From positions 137,934 to 175,515 of the forward strand of contig JAFZQG010000015.1 of NCBI GenBank assembly GCA_017550145.1: a stretch of DNA of 37,582 bases, given 5' to 3'. Positions 16,105-23,687 of this stretch are shown piece by piece. The notes under the pieces were generated by a model. That model was not told where the DNA came from. It did not search any database and saw only the letters and a list, made by a program, of their open reading frames with translations. This DNA comes from Erysipelotrichaceae bacterium. Lineage in GTDB: Bacteria; Bacillota_I; Bacilli_A; Erysipelotrichales; Erysipelotrichaceae. The first letter of the stretch is position 1. The number at the start of each line of letters is the position of its first letter. The translations under genes and the position numbers were made by a program.

Positions 16105-17030
16105 TGGGCAATGTTTTTCAGTTTGGCTGGGAAGTCACACTAATTGAATGGTTACAGGAAACGGTAGCACAGCTGCCGTTTTTGAAGACTTTCGCAGTAA
16201 TGATCACCACGATCGGTGAACCGGGTCTGACGGTTGTTCTGATCGGCTATCTTTATTTCGGTTATCTGAAGGATACGAGTATCTATTTTACGATGTGTCT
16301 GGCCGGTACGCAGTTGTTCAATTCAATGATCAAGAATATCTTTGACCGTCTGCGTCCTTACTTTGCTAACGAGACGATCGAATGTCTTAAAGTCCCTGAG
16401 GATAAGTACGACATGTATGATGTATCCAAACAGGGTTATTCTTTTCCAAGCGGTCATTCATCAAATGCGGCTGCCTTACTGACGGCGCTGTGGTATAAGA
16501 CAAAGAACCGCAAGATTCTCTTATGGGGATCAATAATTGTTTTCCTGATCGGCTTATCCCGTTCTACCCTGGGTGTCCATTATCCGAGCGATGTCTTATG
16601 CGGATTTGCTTCCGGAATAGGCATTACGACGATTATCGAATATACATATAAGAAAATTGAAAAGAAGAAGTATTATCTGATAATTCTTATTCTTTCTTCT
16701 CTGGGCCTGTTTTTCTGTGAGACCAATGATTACTTTTCGACCTTAGGTCTGATCTACGGATTTACCCTTGGAAATCTCTTTGAAGAGAAATACATTAAAT
16801 TTAAGGAAACAAGAAACGTGCTGACGATCCTGATCAGGACTGCTATCGGCGGCTTACTGTTTTTTGCCGTAAGTAATCTGATAAAGCTGCCGTTTTCCGC
16901 TGAATTCCTGGATTCGGCTACGATCGCATCCCATCTTTTACGCACATTCCGTTATTTCTGTTCGACTTTTGTGACGATCGGTCTAAGCCCTTATCTGTTT
17001 AAGATTCCTTTCTTAAAAGCTTCAGAGTAG
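16104..17030 (+). CDS. PAP2-family membrane phosphatase
   Basis: This is a 308-residue membrane protein with the full three-part PAP2 signature: KNIFDRLRP near residue 72, YSFPSGHSS near 112, and SRSTLGVHYPSD near 151. These supply the catalytic His pair and Arg residues on the outer face of the membrane. Substrates in this family include undecaprenyl pyrophosphate and phosphatidate. A second set of hydrophobic segments follows after residue 185 (IILILSSLGLFF and more), an extension typical of some Bacillota PAP2 proteins. It overlaps gatD by one base (TAATG). With murT-gatD upstream, a role in lipid-carrier recycling for wall synthesis is plausible but inferred. Confidence 0.88.
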   Translation: MGNVFQFGWEVTLIEWLQETVAQLPFLKTFAVMITTIGEPGLTVVLIGYLYFGYLKDTSIYFTMCLAGTQLFNSMIKNIFDRLRPYFANETIECLKVPEDKYDMYDVSKQGYSFPSGHSSNAAALLTALWYKTKNRKILLWGSIIVFLIGLSRSTLGVHYPSDVLCGFASGIGITTIIEYTYKKIEKKKYYLIILILSSLGLFFCETNDYFSTLGLIYGFTLGNLFEEKYIKFKETRNVLTILIRTAIGGLLFFAVSNLIKLPFSAEFLDSATIASHLLRTFRYFCSTFVTIGLSPYLFKIPFLKASE

Positions 17031-17053
17031 TTTAAGTTTGGGAAATAATAAAT

Positions 17054-17059
17054 TATAAT
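17054..17059 (+). promoter_or_regulatory. -10 element (TATAAT) for the TerD-domain gene
   Basis: A perfect TATAAT predicts +1 near 17066, about 100 bases before the ATG. The upstream TTTAAG (17031-17036, 17-base spacing) is a weak -35. Confidence 0.55.
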
Positions 17060-17065
17060 GGAGAT

Positions 17066-17166
17066 GGTTGGAGTTATATAGTGGCATCCTTCTATCCACT
17101 CTAGATATTTCGCCACTATGCCTGTTCGACCATTGTAACCTGCCAACCGTGCAGGTTTTATTATTT
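17066..17166 (+). promoter_or_regulatory. Candidate structured regulatory leader RNA, family not recognised
   Basis: This leader of about 100 bases has switch-like pairings. GGTTGG (17066-17071) complements CCAACC (17143-17148). ATAGTGGC (17078-17085) complements GCCACTAT (17112-17119), and GTGG could alternatively pair with CCAC (17096-17099). AACCTGC (17137-17143) pairs with GCAGGTT (17151-17157), a hairpin followed by a T-rich run and containing the only Shine-Dalgarno-like bases (AGGT) of the downstream gene. The CCAACC segment forms that hairpin's loop, so the 5' pairing would be a pseudoknot or an alternative fold. No known riboswitch or T-box signature was found. Confidence 0.5.
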
Positions 17167-19410
17167 ATGGACAAATATACAATCAATTCAATTCTTCTAA
17201 GAAGAAAACAACGTATTATCATTGCACAAGAGGATAAGGATCTTAAGCCTCTTTCTTTTCACAGTGCCTTCGTCTTGAATGAAAAGATCAGACGCTACGG
17301 CTATGTCCTGTCGCCTGAACTGATGGTTGAAATGACGAAAGTCAGAAACGATGTCTTCAGTAACTATGAGAATAATATCGTCGAAAACCTGAAACAGCTG
17401 ACCGGTGCCGACGTCGAACACAAACCGATGTATCACAACTTCCCGGAGAGCGTCAGAAATGCGGATGATGTGAAACTGTTTGTGGATCAGCTTATCGGTT
17501 ACAGTGTTGATTTCTATGGTGTCTTAAATGAAGTCTTTCATTTTGATGACACGGTTACCTTAAGAAACAATATTCTTTTTGACGGCGAGAAAGTCGAAAG
17601 AGTGAAATTCAATGATGAGGAAGTAGAGTACAAAGTAATCAACCTTGAAACCATTGACGGTTTTTTAAAGATGTTCGAAGGAATGATGATGCAGAATGCC
17701 TCCTTATCCGAAACTGATAAGAGTGATCTTGAATGGTTCTTAAGAGAATATCCGGATAGCGTATCGGTAATACCGGAAACTATCCCTTTCAAAGAGACCA
17801 TGGTCTTTGTCTATGCGATCCTGATGGACATGAATGTTCCGCATGAGAAACTGCCGATCAAGAATGCGACAGACGCCTTAAGACTGGCGATCGCTTTGAG
17901 TGACGGTGATGTTTCAATGGGCAGTGCACCTAAGTTCCGCCGTTTCAAGCGAAAAGAAAAGACATTACTTTTAAGCATTCTTAACAGTATCGAAAAGGAT
18001 AAACTGATCGAAGATGTTTTACGTCATAAGGAAGAATATAAGCGTCTGATTGAATATCTGGGTCTCTTCACAAGAAGATACAGAGATGCTTATCCGAAGC
18101 TTTGTGAAATATTCAGAGACATCTATGATCATAAGAAGTTTGAGACCTTTAATCATATTTATGAAGAAGCTTTCAAACGCAATGATGTTTTAACGGCTGT
18201 CAACGTACTGAAGAAGAGACCTGGTGTCTTTGCGCGTTATCTGGATAAATTGCTTAGAGACAGTGAAGATAATAAAGATATTCAGGAAACAGTCTTCCGA
18301 GCTTTTGAAGAAGTAAGTGATAAAGTTGAACCTAAACTTTTATGGGATATCATCTATCATTTCAATTACCGTGATAACGATAGAATCGCTTTCCCGAAAG
18401 GTGAAGTAAGTATTCCGATGGCTATCGAAGCACAGAAGATTAAATTATCCGATGAAACAATTAAGAGAATCGTTGCGATCTGTGAAAAGACACTAGATGA
18501 AATATACGGCAAACGTAAGGATATGTCTTATGTATATGTCGATGAGGAATTAAAGAACTATCCGATGCCGTTTGCGGGCAGAAGTGCCTCCAAGACTTCC
18601 GAAGCCTTAAGCAGAGGCAGCCGTCTCAAGATCAGAGAAGGTGCGAACTACTTAAGACTGTTTGTATACTGGATCGGTTATGATGTGGATCTCAGTGTGA
18701 CACTGATGGATGAGAATTTCTGTTATGTCGATCATGTATCCTATACCAATTTAAGGATGGATGGAACGGAAAGCGATAACTATCCGATCATTCATTCCGG
18801 TGATATAACCCACGCTCCGGAAGGGGCCAGTGAATTCGTGGATGTGGATATCAAAGCAGTTCTGGAAATGTATCCGCAGGCTAGATATCTGGTGGAGAAT
18901 GTCTTCAGTTATTCGGAACTGAATTTCAATCTGATCGAAAAGTGTTTTGCGGGTATCATGGAACGTGATGATCCTAACAGCGGTGAGATCTTTGAACCGG
19001 CAAGCGTCAGGATCAAAGCGGATATTACCGGTGCTCACCGCAATTCGATTCCGCTTATTCTCGATCTGAAGGAAAGAGAGATCATCTGGTCGGATATCTG
19101 CGGAGCCCGTAATTATCTGGAGAGTGATGATTACATCTATGCCGGAAACAACGTCGAAAACAATCTTGAATCGACAGCTCTGGCGTGCAAAGCGTTTGTC
19201 AATCTTAAGAAAGTAAATATCTATGAAGTAATCATGAAGAATATCTCTAACCGTAAAGGCATTATGGTCAAGAGAAAACTGATTGATGGTGAATATCATT
19301 ATTTCAATTCTTCTGATGAAGAACTGAAGAAGGAAGATGTGACGATCTTCAGTGAAGATGACGGGATCACTCCTAAGGATATGGAGATCCTGGTCAGCGA
19401 ATATCTGTAA
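17167..19410 (+). CDS. Large TerD-domain protein (MXAN_6230/SCO0854-like without visible RING)
   Basis: This is a 747-residue soluble protein. Residues about 495-645 resemble the TerD fold of tellurite/stress proteins: a DVDLSVTLMDEN strand, the calcium-binding-type HSGDITHAPEG near 541, and EFVDVDI. The long N-terminal part is helical and charged, without motifs I recognise. A TerD-like domain at the C-terminus of a ~700-residue protein recalls the MXAN_6230/SCO0854 family, but no Cys-rich RING is seen. The frame stays open upstream to TTG 17068. ATG 17167 is preferred because the upstream bases look like a structured leader. It has its own promoter and a strong terminator. Function is unknown; TerD proteins are linked to envelope or metal stress. 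Confidence 0.7.
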   Translation: MDKYTINSILLRRKQRIIIAQEDKDLKPLSFHSAFVLNEKIRRYGYVLSPELMVEMTKVRNDVFSNYENNIVENLKQLTGADVEHKPMYHNFPESVRNADDVKLFVDQLIGYSVDFYGVLNEVFHFDDTVTLRNNILFDGEKVERVKFNDEEVEYKVINLETIDGFLKMFEGMMMQNASLSETDKSDLEWFLREYPDSVSVIPETIPFKETMVFVYAILMDMNVPHEKLPIKNATDALRLAIALSDGDVSMGSAPKFRRFKRKEKTLLLSILNSIEKDKLIEDVLRHKEEYKRLIEYLGLFTRRYRDAYPKLCEIFRDIYDHKKFETFNHIYEEAFKRNDVLTAVNVLKKRPGVFARYLDKLLRDSEDNKDIQETVFRAFEEVSDKVEPKLLWDIIYHFNYRDNDRIAFPKGEVSIPMAIEAQKIKLSDETIKRIVAICEKTLDEIYGKRKDMSYVYVDEELKNYPMPFAGRSASKTSEALSRGSRLKIREGANYLRLFVYWIGYDVDLSVTLMDENFCYVDHVSYTNLRMDGTESDNYPIIHSGDITHAPEGASEFVDVDIKAVLEMYPQARYLVENVFSYSELNFNLIEKCFAGIMERDDPNSGEIFEPASVRIKADITGAHRNSIPLILDLKEREIIWSDICGARNYLESDDYIYAGNNVENNLESTALACKAFVNLKKVNIYEVIMKNISNRKGIMVKRKLIDGEYHYFNSSDEELKKEDVTIFSEDDGITPKDMEILVSEYL

Positions 19411-19414
19411 AAAA

Positions 19415-19436
19415 GAAAACCGGAATTCCGGTTTTC
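19415..19436. terminator. Bidirectional terminator between the TerD-domain and AKR genes
   Basis: GAAAACCGG (19415-19423) pairs perfectly with CCGGTTTTC (19428-19436) around AATT. T-rich sequence follows on the plus strand and A-rich sequence precedes it, so it can serve both convergent genes. Confidence 0.85.
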
Positions 19437-19437
19437 T

Positions 19438-20397
19438 TTATCTGTTACAGTTGATCTGATGAGGAATGTATAGTTCTTCGAGATACTTTATATCTTCATC
19501 GGTAAGTGTGACATTGAAGCAGTTGAGCGCATCATCGAGATATTTGGTCTTGGTGATGCCGATGATCGGAGCGGCTACGCCTTTGGCAAACTGCCAGGCC
19601 AGGCAGATATTGCTCATGGTGACGCCGTATTTTTCCGCGATCTCATAGACTCTTTCAGCTATCTTCTTATCATATTCTTCAGTCTTATCGTATCTGGTTC
19701 CTTCTTTTGAATCCAGTTCATAACGTTTTGAATCAGCTGTCCAGTCTTTTCTGGCCAGTCTGCCTGCGGCATATGGCGCAAAGGAAGTGCGGGAAACATT
19801 GAATTTCTCTGCGACCGGAATCAGATCTCTTTCATCTTCTCTGTAGATCAGACTGTAGTGGTTCTGTAAAGTTGTGAAAGGCTGGAAGCCCATTTCCTTG
19901 GCTTTGTAGCAGTATTCCGCAAACTGATGACCGTACATGGCGCTGGCTCCGTAGTAGCGGATATGGCCCATCTCTACTTCTTCATTGAGAGCTTTCAAGG
20001 TCTCTTCGACCGGCGTGTCGTAGTCAAAGCGGTGTAAGACCAGGATGTCGATATAATCGGTATCCAGGTGTTCAAGCGATTTAAGAACTTCACGGTGAAT
20101 GGCCTCAGGTGAGAGCTTTCCTTCGTTGAAGTAGCACTTGGTGGTAATGACGACATCTTTACGGTCGATGCCTTTTAGGGCTTTGCCTAAAAAGATCTCC
20201 GAAGTACCGCTCGAGTAGTTGTTTGAGGTATCAAAGAAGTTGATTCCGCACTCATAGGCTTTACGGATTATTGTTTCCGATTCTTCGTAAGGTAGGGTCC
20301 ACTGATACTGTCCCACATCGGGTTCACCGAAAGACATACAGCCCAGACACAGTCTTGAAACTTTAAGATCGGAATTGCCCAGTTTTATGTATTCCAT
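19438..20397 (-). CDS. Aldo/keto reductase
   Basis: This 319-residue NADPH-dependent oxidoreductase has the AKR barrel. The catalytic tetrad is visible as Asp in FFDTSNNY (about 55), Tyr in NNYSSG (about 60), Lys in VITTKC (about 86) and His in LVLHRFD (about 123). The cofactor-binding end includes PIIGITKTKYLDDAL near 275. It resembles bacterial AKR11/12-type general-stress reductases; the substrate is unknown. A perfect TATAAT ends 6 bases before the ATG with no ribosome-binding site, predicting a leaderless mRNA. It is divergent from the four-gene operon starting at 20437, with only 39 bases between them. Confidence 0.92.
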   Translation of the reverse strand: MEYIKLGNSDLKVSRLCLGCMSFGEPDVGQYQWTLPYEESETIIRKAYECGINFFDTSNNYSSGTSEIFLGKALKGIDRKDVVITTKCYFNEGKLSPEAIHREVLKSLEHLDTDYIDILVLHRFDYDTPVEETLKALNEEVEMGHIRYYGASAMYGHQFAEYCYKAKEMGFQPFTTLQNHYSLIYREDERDLIPVAEKFNVSRTSFAPYAAGRLARKDWTADSKRYELDSKEGTRYDKTEEYDKKIAERVYEIAEKYGVTMSNICLAWQFAKGVAAPIIGITKTKYLDDALNCFNVTLTDEDIKYLEELYIPHQINCNR

Positions 20398-20403
20398 GAT
20401 TTA

Positions 20404-20409
20404 ATTATA
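20404..20409 (-). promoter_or_regulatory. -10 element (TATAAT) of the AKR gene, leaderless type
   Basis: On the minus strand the order is TATAAT, TAAATC, ATG (20397). The gap is 6 bases. Confidence 0.6.
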
Positions 20410-20421
20410 AAATAATATGTA

Positions 20422-20430
20422 TGCTAAAAT
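20422..20430 (+). promoter_or_regulatory. Extended -10 (TGCTAAAAT) of the 20437-26795 operon, leaderless type
   Basis: TGC plus TAAAAT (20425-20430) ends 6 bases before ATG 20437. It overlaps the upstream region of the divergent AKR promoter, so the two could interfere. Confidence 0.6.
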
Positions 20431-20436
20431 GAAGTT

Positions 20437-20838
20437 ATGATATTGAGCTTTGACCCCATAAAACTGGCTGAAAGAGGACGTTGCGAACTGCGCGATGAAG
20501 ATAGCAGACTGGTATACTGGGGCATCTATGATTTCGCTTATAAACATCGGACCCGTATCTATAATTCAGAGGGTTTTGAAGTGGCTTATGTCCAGAAAGA
20601 TATTTCGCTTGAAGAGGCTCATGTGGATTTCTGCGACAGTGAAGATCATAAGATCGGAGCTCTGATAAAGAATAACGATACTCTAATTATTCAACCGGAA
20701 GGATACTCTTATAAAGGGGATTACCATAAGGGCGAAATCGAAGATTTCATGAAGATCGAAGAGGGAAAACTGGAAGTAAATGATGATGTGCTAAAAGGCA
20801 TCATGATCATGTTTGCGTTAGTGGAAATAGACAGGTAA
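20437..20838 (+). CDS. LURP-one/tubby-like small protein, function unknown
   Basis: This is a 133-residue soluble protein without signal peptide or membrane segment. Its alternating strands (CELRDEDSRLVYWGIYDFAYKH, then IYNSEGFEVAYVQKDIS, then DHKIGALIKNNDTLIIQPEGYSYKGDY) resemble the LURP-one-related/tubby-like barrel, in which short ligand- or lipid-binding proteins occur. The resemblance is by pattern only. It is first in a run with the hydrolase, RyR and TIR genes (gaps of 4, 18 and 1 bases), so it may belong to their pathway. The start codon lies 6 bases after an extended -10, with no Shine-Dalgarno. Confidence 0.65.
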   Translation: MILSFDPIKLAERGRCELRDEDSRLVYWGIYDFAYKHRTRIYNSEGFEVAYVQKDISLEEAHVDFCDSEDHKIGALIKNNDTLIIQPEGYSYKGDYHKGEIEDFMKIEEGKLEVNDDVLKGIMIMFALVEIDR

Positions 20839-20842
20839 CAGT

Positions 20843-21766
20843 ATGAAAAAAGAAGAATTCAGATTCAGATCGACCAATGATAAAGTCGACGTCAGAGCGG
20901 TAAGATACGAACCAGAAGGGGAAGTAAAAGCGATCTTACAGATCGCTCATGGCATGGTCGAATTTATCGACCGTTATGAGAACTTTGCGAATTATCTCTG
21001 TGATCGCGGTTTTCTGGTTGTCGGCAATGACCATATCGGCCATGGCGGATCAGTGAACAGTGAAGATGACTGGGGCTATTTCGGGGAAGACGGAAACAGA
21101 CATGTCCTGGATGATATGCATGAACTGACAAAAATAATCAAGAAGGAATATCCCGATAAACCGTATTTCCTTTTAGGCCATTCGATGGGTTCGTTCTATG
21201 CCCGTCAGTATCTGGGTGAATACGGTGATGAACTGAAGGCTGCCATCATCATGGGAACCGGCTTTGAACCGGCTCTCAAGATCAGAGGTGGCATGCTGGT
21301 ATGCAAGGTAATTGCCTTGTTCAAAGGCTGGAGATACCGCAGTGAATTCGTCAATAATATGGCTTTCGGTGCCTATAATAAAAAGTTTGAACCGGTAAGG
21401 ACCAGAGCCGACTGGTTAAGCAAGGATGAAAAACTGGTCGACTGGTATGTCAATGAACCGCGCTGTTCATTCATGTTTACATTAAACGGATACTACAATA
21501 TGTTTGCGGGTATCCTGAGGCTTCATGACAAGAAACTTCTGAATAATGTTCCAAAAGATTTGCCGATCCTGTTTGTTTCCGGTGAAGATGATCCGGTCGG
21601 AACTTTCGGCAAGGAAGTTGAAAATGCCGCACAGTCGCTTAAGAACTGCGGCGTAAAGAATGTCGAAGTCAAACTGTATCCGAATGACCGCCATGAGATC
21701 CTCAATGAGACCGATAAGGAAACGGTCTATGAAGATCTTTATAAGTGGCTTTCGGATAAGATCTAG
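20843..21766 (+). CDS. Alpha/beta hydrolase, monoacylglycerol-lipase-like (serine aminopeptidase S33)
   Basis: This is a 307-residue cytoplasmic hydrolase of the lysophospholipase/monoacylglycerol lipase type. The nucleophile elbow is LGHSMGSF (Ser about 114), the acid lies in SGEDDPVG (about 250) and the His in NDRHEILNE (about 283). AHGMVEFIDRY near residue 35 and NDHIGHGGS near 62 are typical of the family. There is no signal peptide. It starts 4 bases after the LURP-like gene and precedes the RyR gene by 18 bases. Whether it takes part in the RyR-TIR module or is a passenger is open. Confidence 0.87.
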   Translation: MKKEEFRFRSTNDKVDVRAVRYEPEGEVKAILQIAHGMVEFIDRYENFANYLCDRGFLVVGNDHIGHGGSVNSEDDWGYFGEDGNRHVLDDMHELTKIIKKEYPDKPYFLLGHSMGSFYARQYLGEYGDELKAAIIMGTGFEPALKIRGGMLVCKVIALFKGWRYRSEFVNNMAFGAYNKKFEPVRTRADWLSKDEKLVDWYVNEPRCSFMFTLNGYYNMFAGILRLHDKKLLNNVPKDLPILFVSGEDDPVGTFGKEVENAAQSLKNCGVKNVEVKLYPNDRHEILNETDKETVYEDLYKWLSDKI

Positions 21767-21784
21767 AACGGGAGAAAGAGAAAT

Positions 21785-23686
21785 ATGATGATTTACTTTT
21801 TATTGGCATTAATGATAATTGCCGCCGGCGTATCCTATGCCATGACTTTGAAAAATGATCTGAAGAGTTTTTCAGCCACATTGACCTTAACCTGTTCATT
21901 TGCGATCGCAGTTCTTTCTTTCCCTTATTTCCAGCTGTCTGAACCGGATCTGCTTATTTCTATTCTATCGACGATGCGATACGGTTTATCGGCCGTAGGA
22001 ATGAGTGTTTCGGGTTCGATCATGGATTACCTGCCGCTAGAAGAACCGTTCTATACAATATATAAGACACTGTTATATCTGCTGTATATGGCTGGACCGA
22101 TCTTCGCTTCCATGTTCATTATCAGCTTCTCCAGAGCGATCCTGGCCAGCTTGAGTCTGATCGGAAACCGCAAGATCCATGTTTTCTCCCATATCAATGA
22201 CCGCTCTCTGGCGATTGCCGAGAGTATCTTTGAAGACGACAGAACTCAGACCCTGATCTTCTGCAATGCCGACGAGGCTGATGATTCGCAGAAGAGTGAA
22301 GCATTATCTTATCAGGCTCTGGTTTTAAACCGTAACGAGAAGATCAAAATCAAAGGAAACCGTTACTATGAATTCTATGAGATTGCGGATGACAGAGAAA
22401 AGTGTCTGATTGAAACGACATCATTATGCGAACATCTGATCAAACAGAAATTCTATGCCAAGGACAGAGTCATCGTCCGTTACTTTATTGAACGTGAATC
22501 ACTGGAGATGGTCAGAAACCTGGACCAGAACTATGGCGATCAGGTTTATCTGCGCTATGTCGATGAGGAGAATGCTTCGGCGATCGAGATTTTGCGTAAG
22601 AACAGGGAAGTTCTTGCGAAACCTTCACACAAGGAAGTCTATATCATCGGCTCGGGCGGATTAGCTCAGTCATTAATGCGTAACTGCATATTTCTTTTGT
22701 TGCAGCCGGGAAGCGATTATACGATCCATATGTTTGCGGATAATGTCAAAACAGTTGCCCGCAAGATGAAGAATGAAAGCCCGGAAGTTTTCAATGCACC
22801 TTTTGATTCCTATTTCTCATTTAAAAAGAATAAAGAAGCCAATTATGATCTGCACTTCCATGCCTATGATAGTGAAGATCCGGAATTCTTTGAACAGCTT
22901 GATAAAGTTAAGAGACCGGATATCATCTTTGTCTGCCGTGATGATGACGAAGTAAATTACCGCAGTGCTCTGGAACTCAAGAGAATGTATGCTTCAACAA
23001 GCGACAAGCTTGAGTATCCTTTGATTGCGTGTGATCTTAAGGATATCGATCTTAACCGTATCTTAGGAGATGATGATGGTATCCAGTGTTTCGGCAATTA
23101 TGCGGACAGATACAATTACAAGTCCTATATTACTCCGGAGATCGAAAAAGCTGCCGAGAGGACCCATATGGCATATCTTGTGGAATATTATCCTGATATC
23201 TATGAGAAGAAGAGAGATGAACAGAAGAAGATCCTTGATGAGACAGGATACTATTCTTATGTGAATCAGAATTCTTCCTACTGTGCGGCTTTGGCCATGG
23301 AATACCGTCTTGCTTACATCCTTTCTTTGAAAGACGGTGATGAAAAAGACAGCGAGTTTGTGAAGAAGTGGCTCGAAAACGAAAAGAATCTCACCGTCCT
23401 GGCCGAGTCCGAACACGACCGCTGGAACGCTTATCAGCGTTTACAGGGCTGGAGATGTGCCGACATCAAACAGGCTAAGACCATTGCCGAAAACAGCGAA
23501 GGACGCCGTGTTAAAGACAATTCTCTGTTATTACATCCGGCGCTTGTTGAATATAAAGACCTTAAGAGTACCGAGAAGAAAGTTGACCGTATCCTGATGA
23601 AATACAATCCGGATAAACGTTCCAACTATGTCGAGCTTGATAAGGATATTCTCAGACAGATGCTGAAGATCCTGGATATTAACTAA
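21785..23686 (+). CDS. Membrane protein with tandem Rossmann folds and C-terminal RyR domain
   Basis: The 633-residue protein has three parts. Hydrophobic segments lie at about 2-20, 30-50 and 90-125. Two Rossmann-like regions follow: the first from IHVFSHINDRSLAIAE near 131, the second from VYIIGSGGLAQSL near 285 with a GxGxxA nucleotide loop, as in TrkA-N/RCK proteins. Residues about 541-595 match the bacterial RyR domain: ESEHDRWNAYQRLQGW, then LLLHPALVEYKDL. RyR domains in bacteria are thought to sense or bind small ligands. No potassium-channel filter (TVGYG type) is visible. GGGAG precedes the start. The TIR gene follows after one base, implying coupled expression and probably a shared complex at the membrane. 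Function is inferred, not known. Confidence 0.82.
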   Translation: MMIYFLLALMIIAAGVSYAMTLKNDLKSFSATLTLTCSFAIAVLSFPYFQLSEPDLLISILSTMRYGLSAVGMSVSGSIMDYLPLEEPFYTIYKTLLYLLYMAGPIFASMFIISFSRAILASLSLIGNRKIHVFSHINDRSLAIAESIFEDDRTQTLIFCNADEADDSQKSEALSYQALVLNRNEKIKIKGNRYYEFYEIADDREKCLIETTSLCEHLIKQKFYAKDRVIVRYFIERESLEMVRNLDQNYGDQVYLRYVDEENASAIEILRKNREVLAKPSHKEVYIIGSGGLAQSLMRNCIFLLLQPGSDYTIHMFADNVKTVARKMKNESPEVFNAPFDSYFSFKKNKEANYDLHFHAYDSEDPEFFEQLDKVKRPDIIFVCRDDDEVNYRSALELKRMYASTSDKLEYPLIACDLKDIDLNRILGDDDGIQCFGNYADRYNYKSYITPEIEKAAERTHMAYLVEYYPDIYEKKRDEQKKILDETGYYSYVNQNSSYCAALAMEYRLAYILSLKDGDEKDSEFVKKWLENEKNLTVLAESEHDRWNAYQRLQGWRCADIKQAKTIAENSEGRRVKDNSLLLHPALVEYKDLKSTEKKVDRILMKYNPDKRSNYVELDKDILRQMLKILDIN

Positions 23687-23687
23687 G

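Noticed and set aside
17121..17160. GTTCGAC as a tRNA T-loop, hinting at a tRNA-like element
   Set aside because: No five-base T-stem surrounds it and no acceptor or anticodon arms can be formed.
17068..17166. N-terminal extension of the TerD-domain protein from TTG 17068
   Set aside because: The in-frame stretch coincides with the structured leader and has no ribosome-binding site; openness over 33 codons can occur by chance.
18751..19299. 182-residue minus-strand open frame inside the TerD-domain gene
   Set aside because: It lies entirely within the TerD-like domain coding region; no family resemblance and no start signal.
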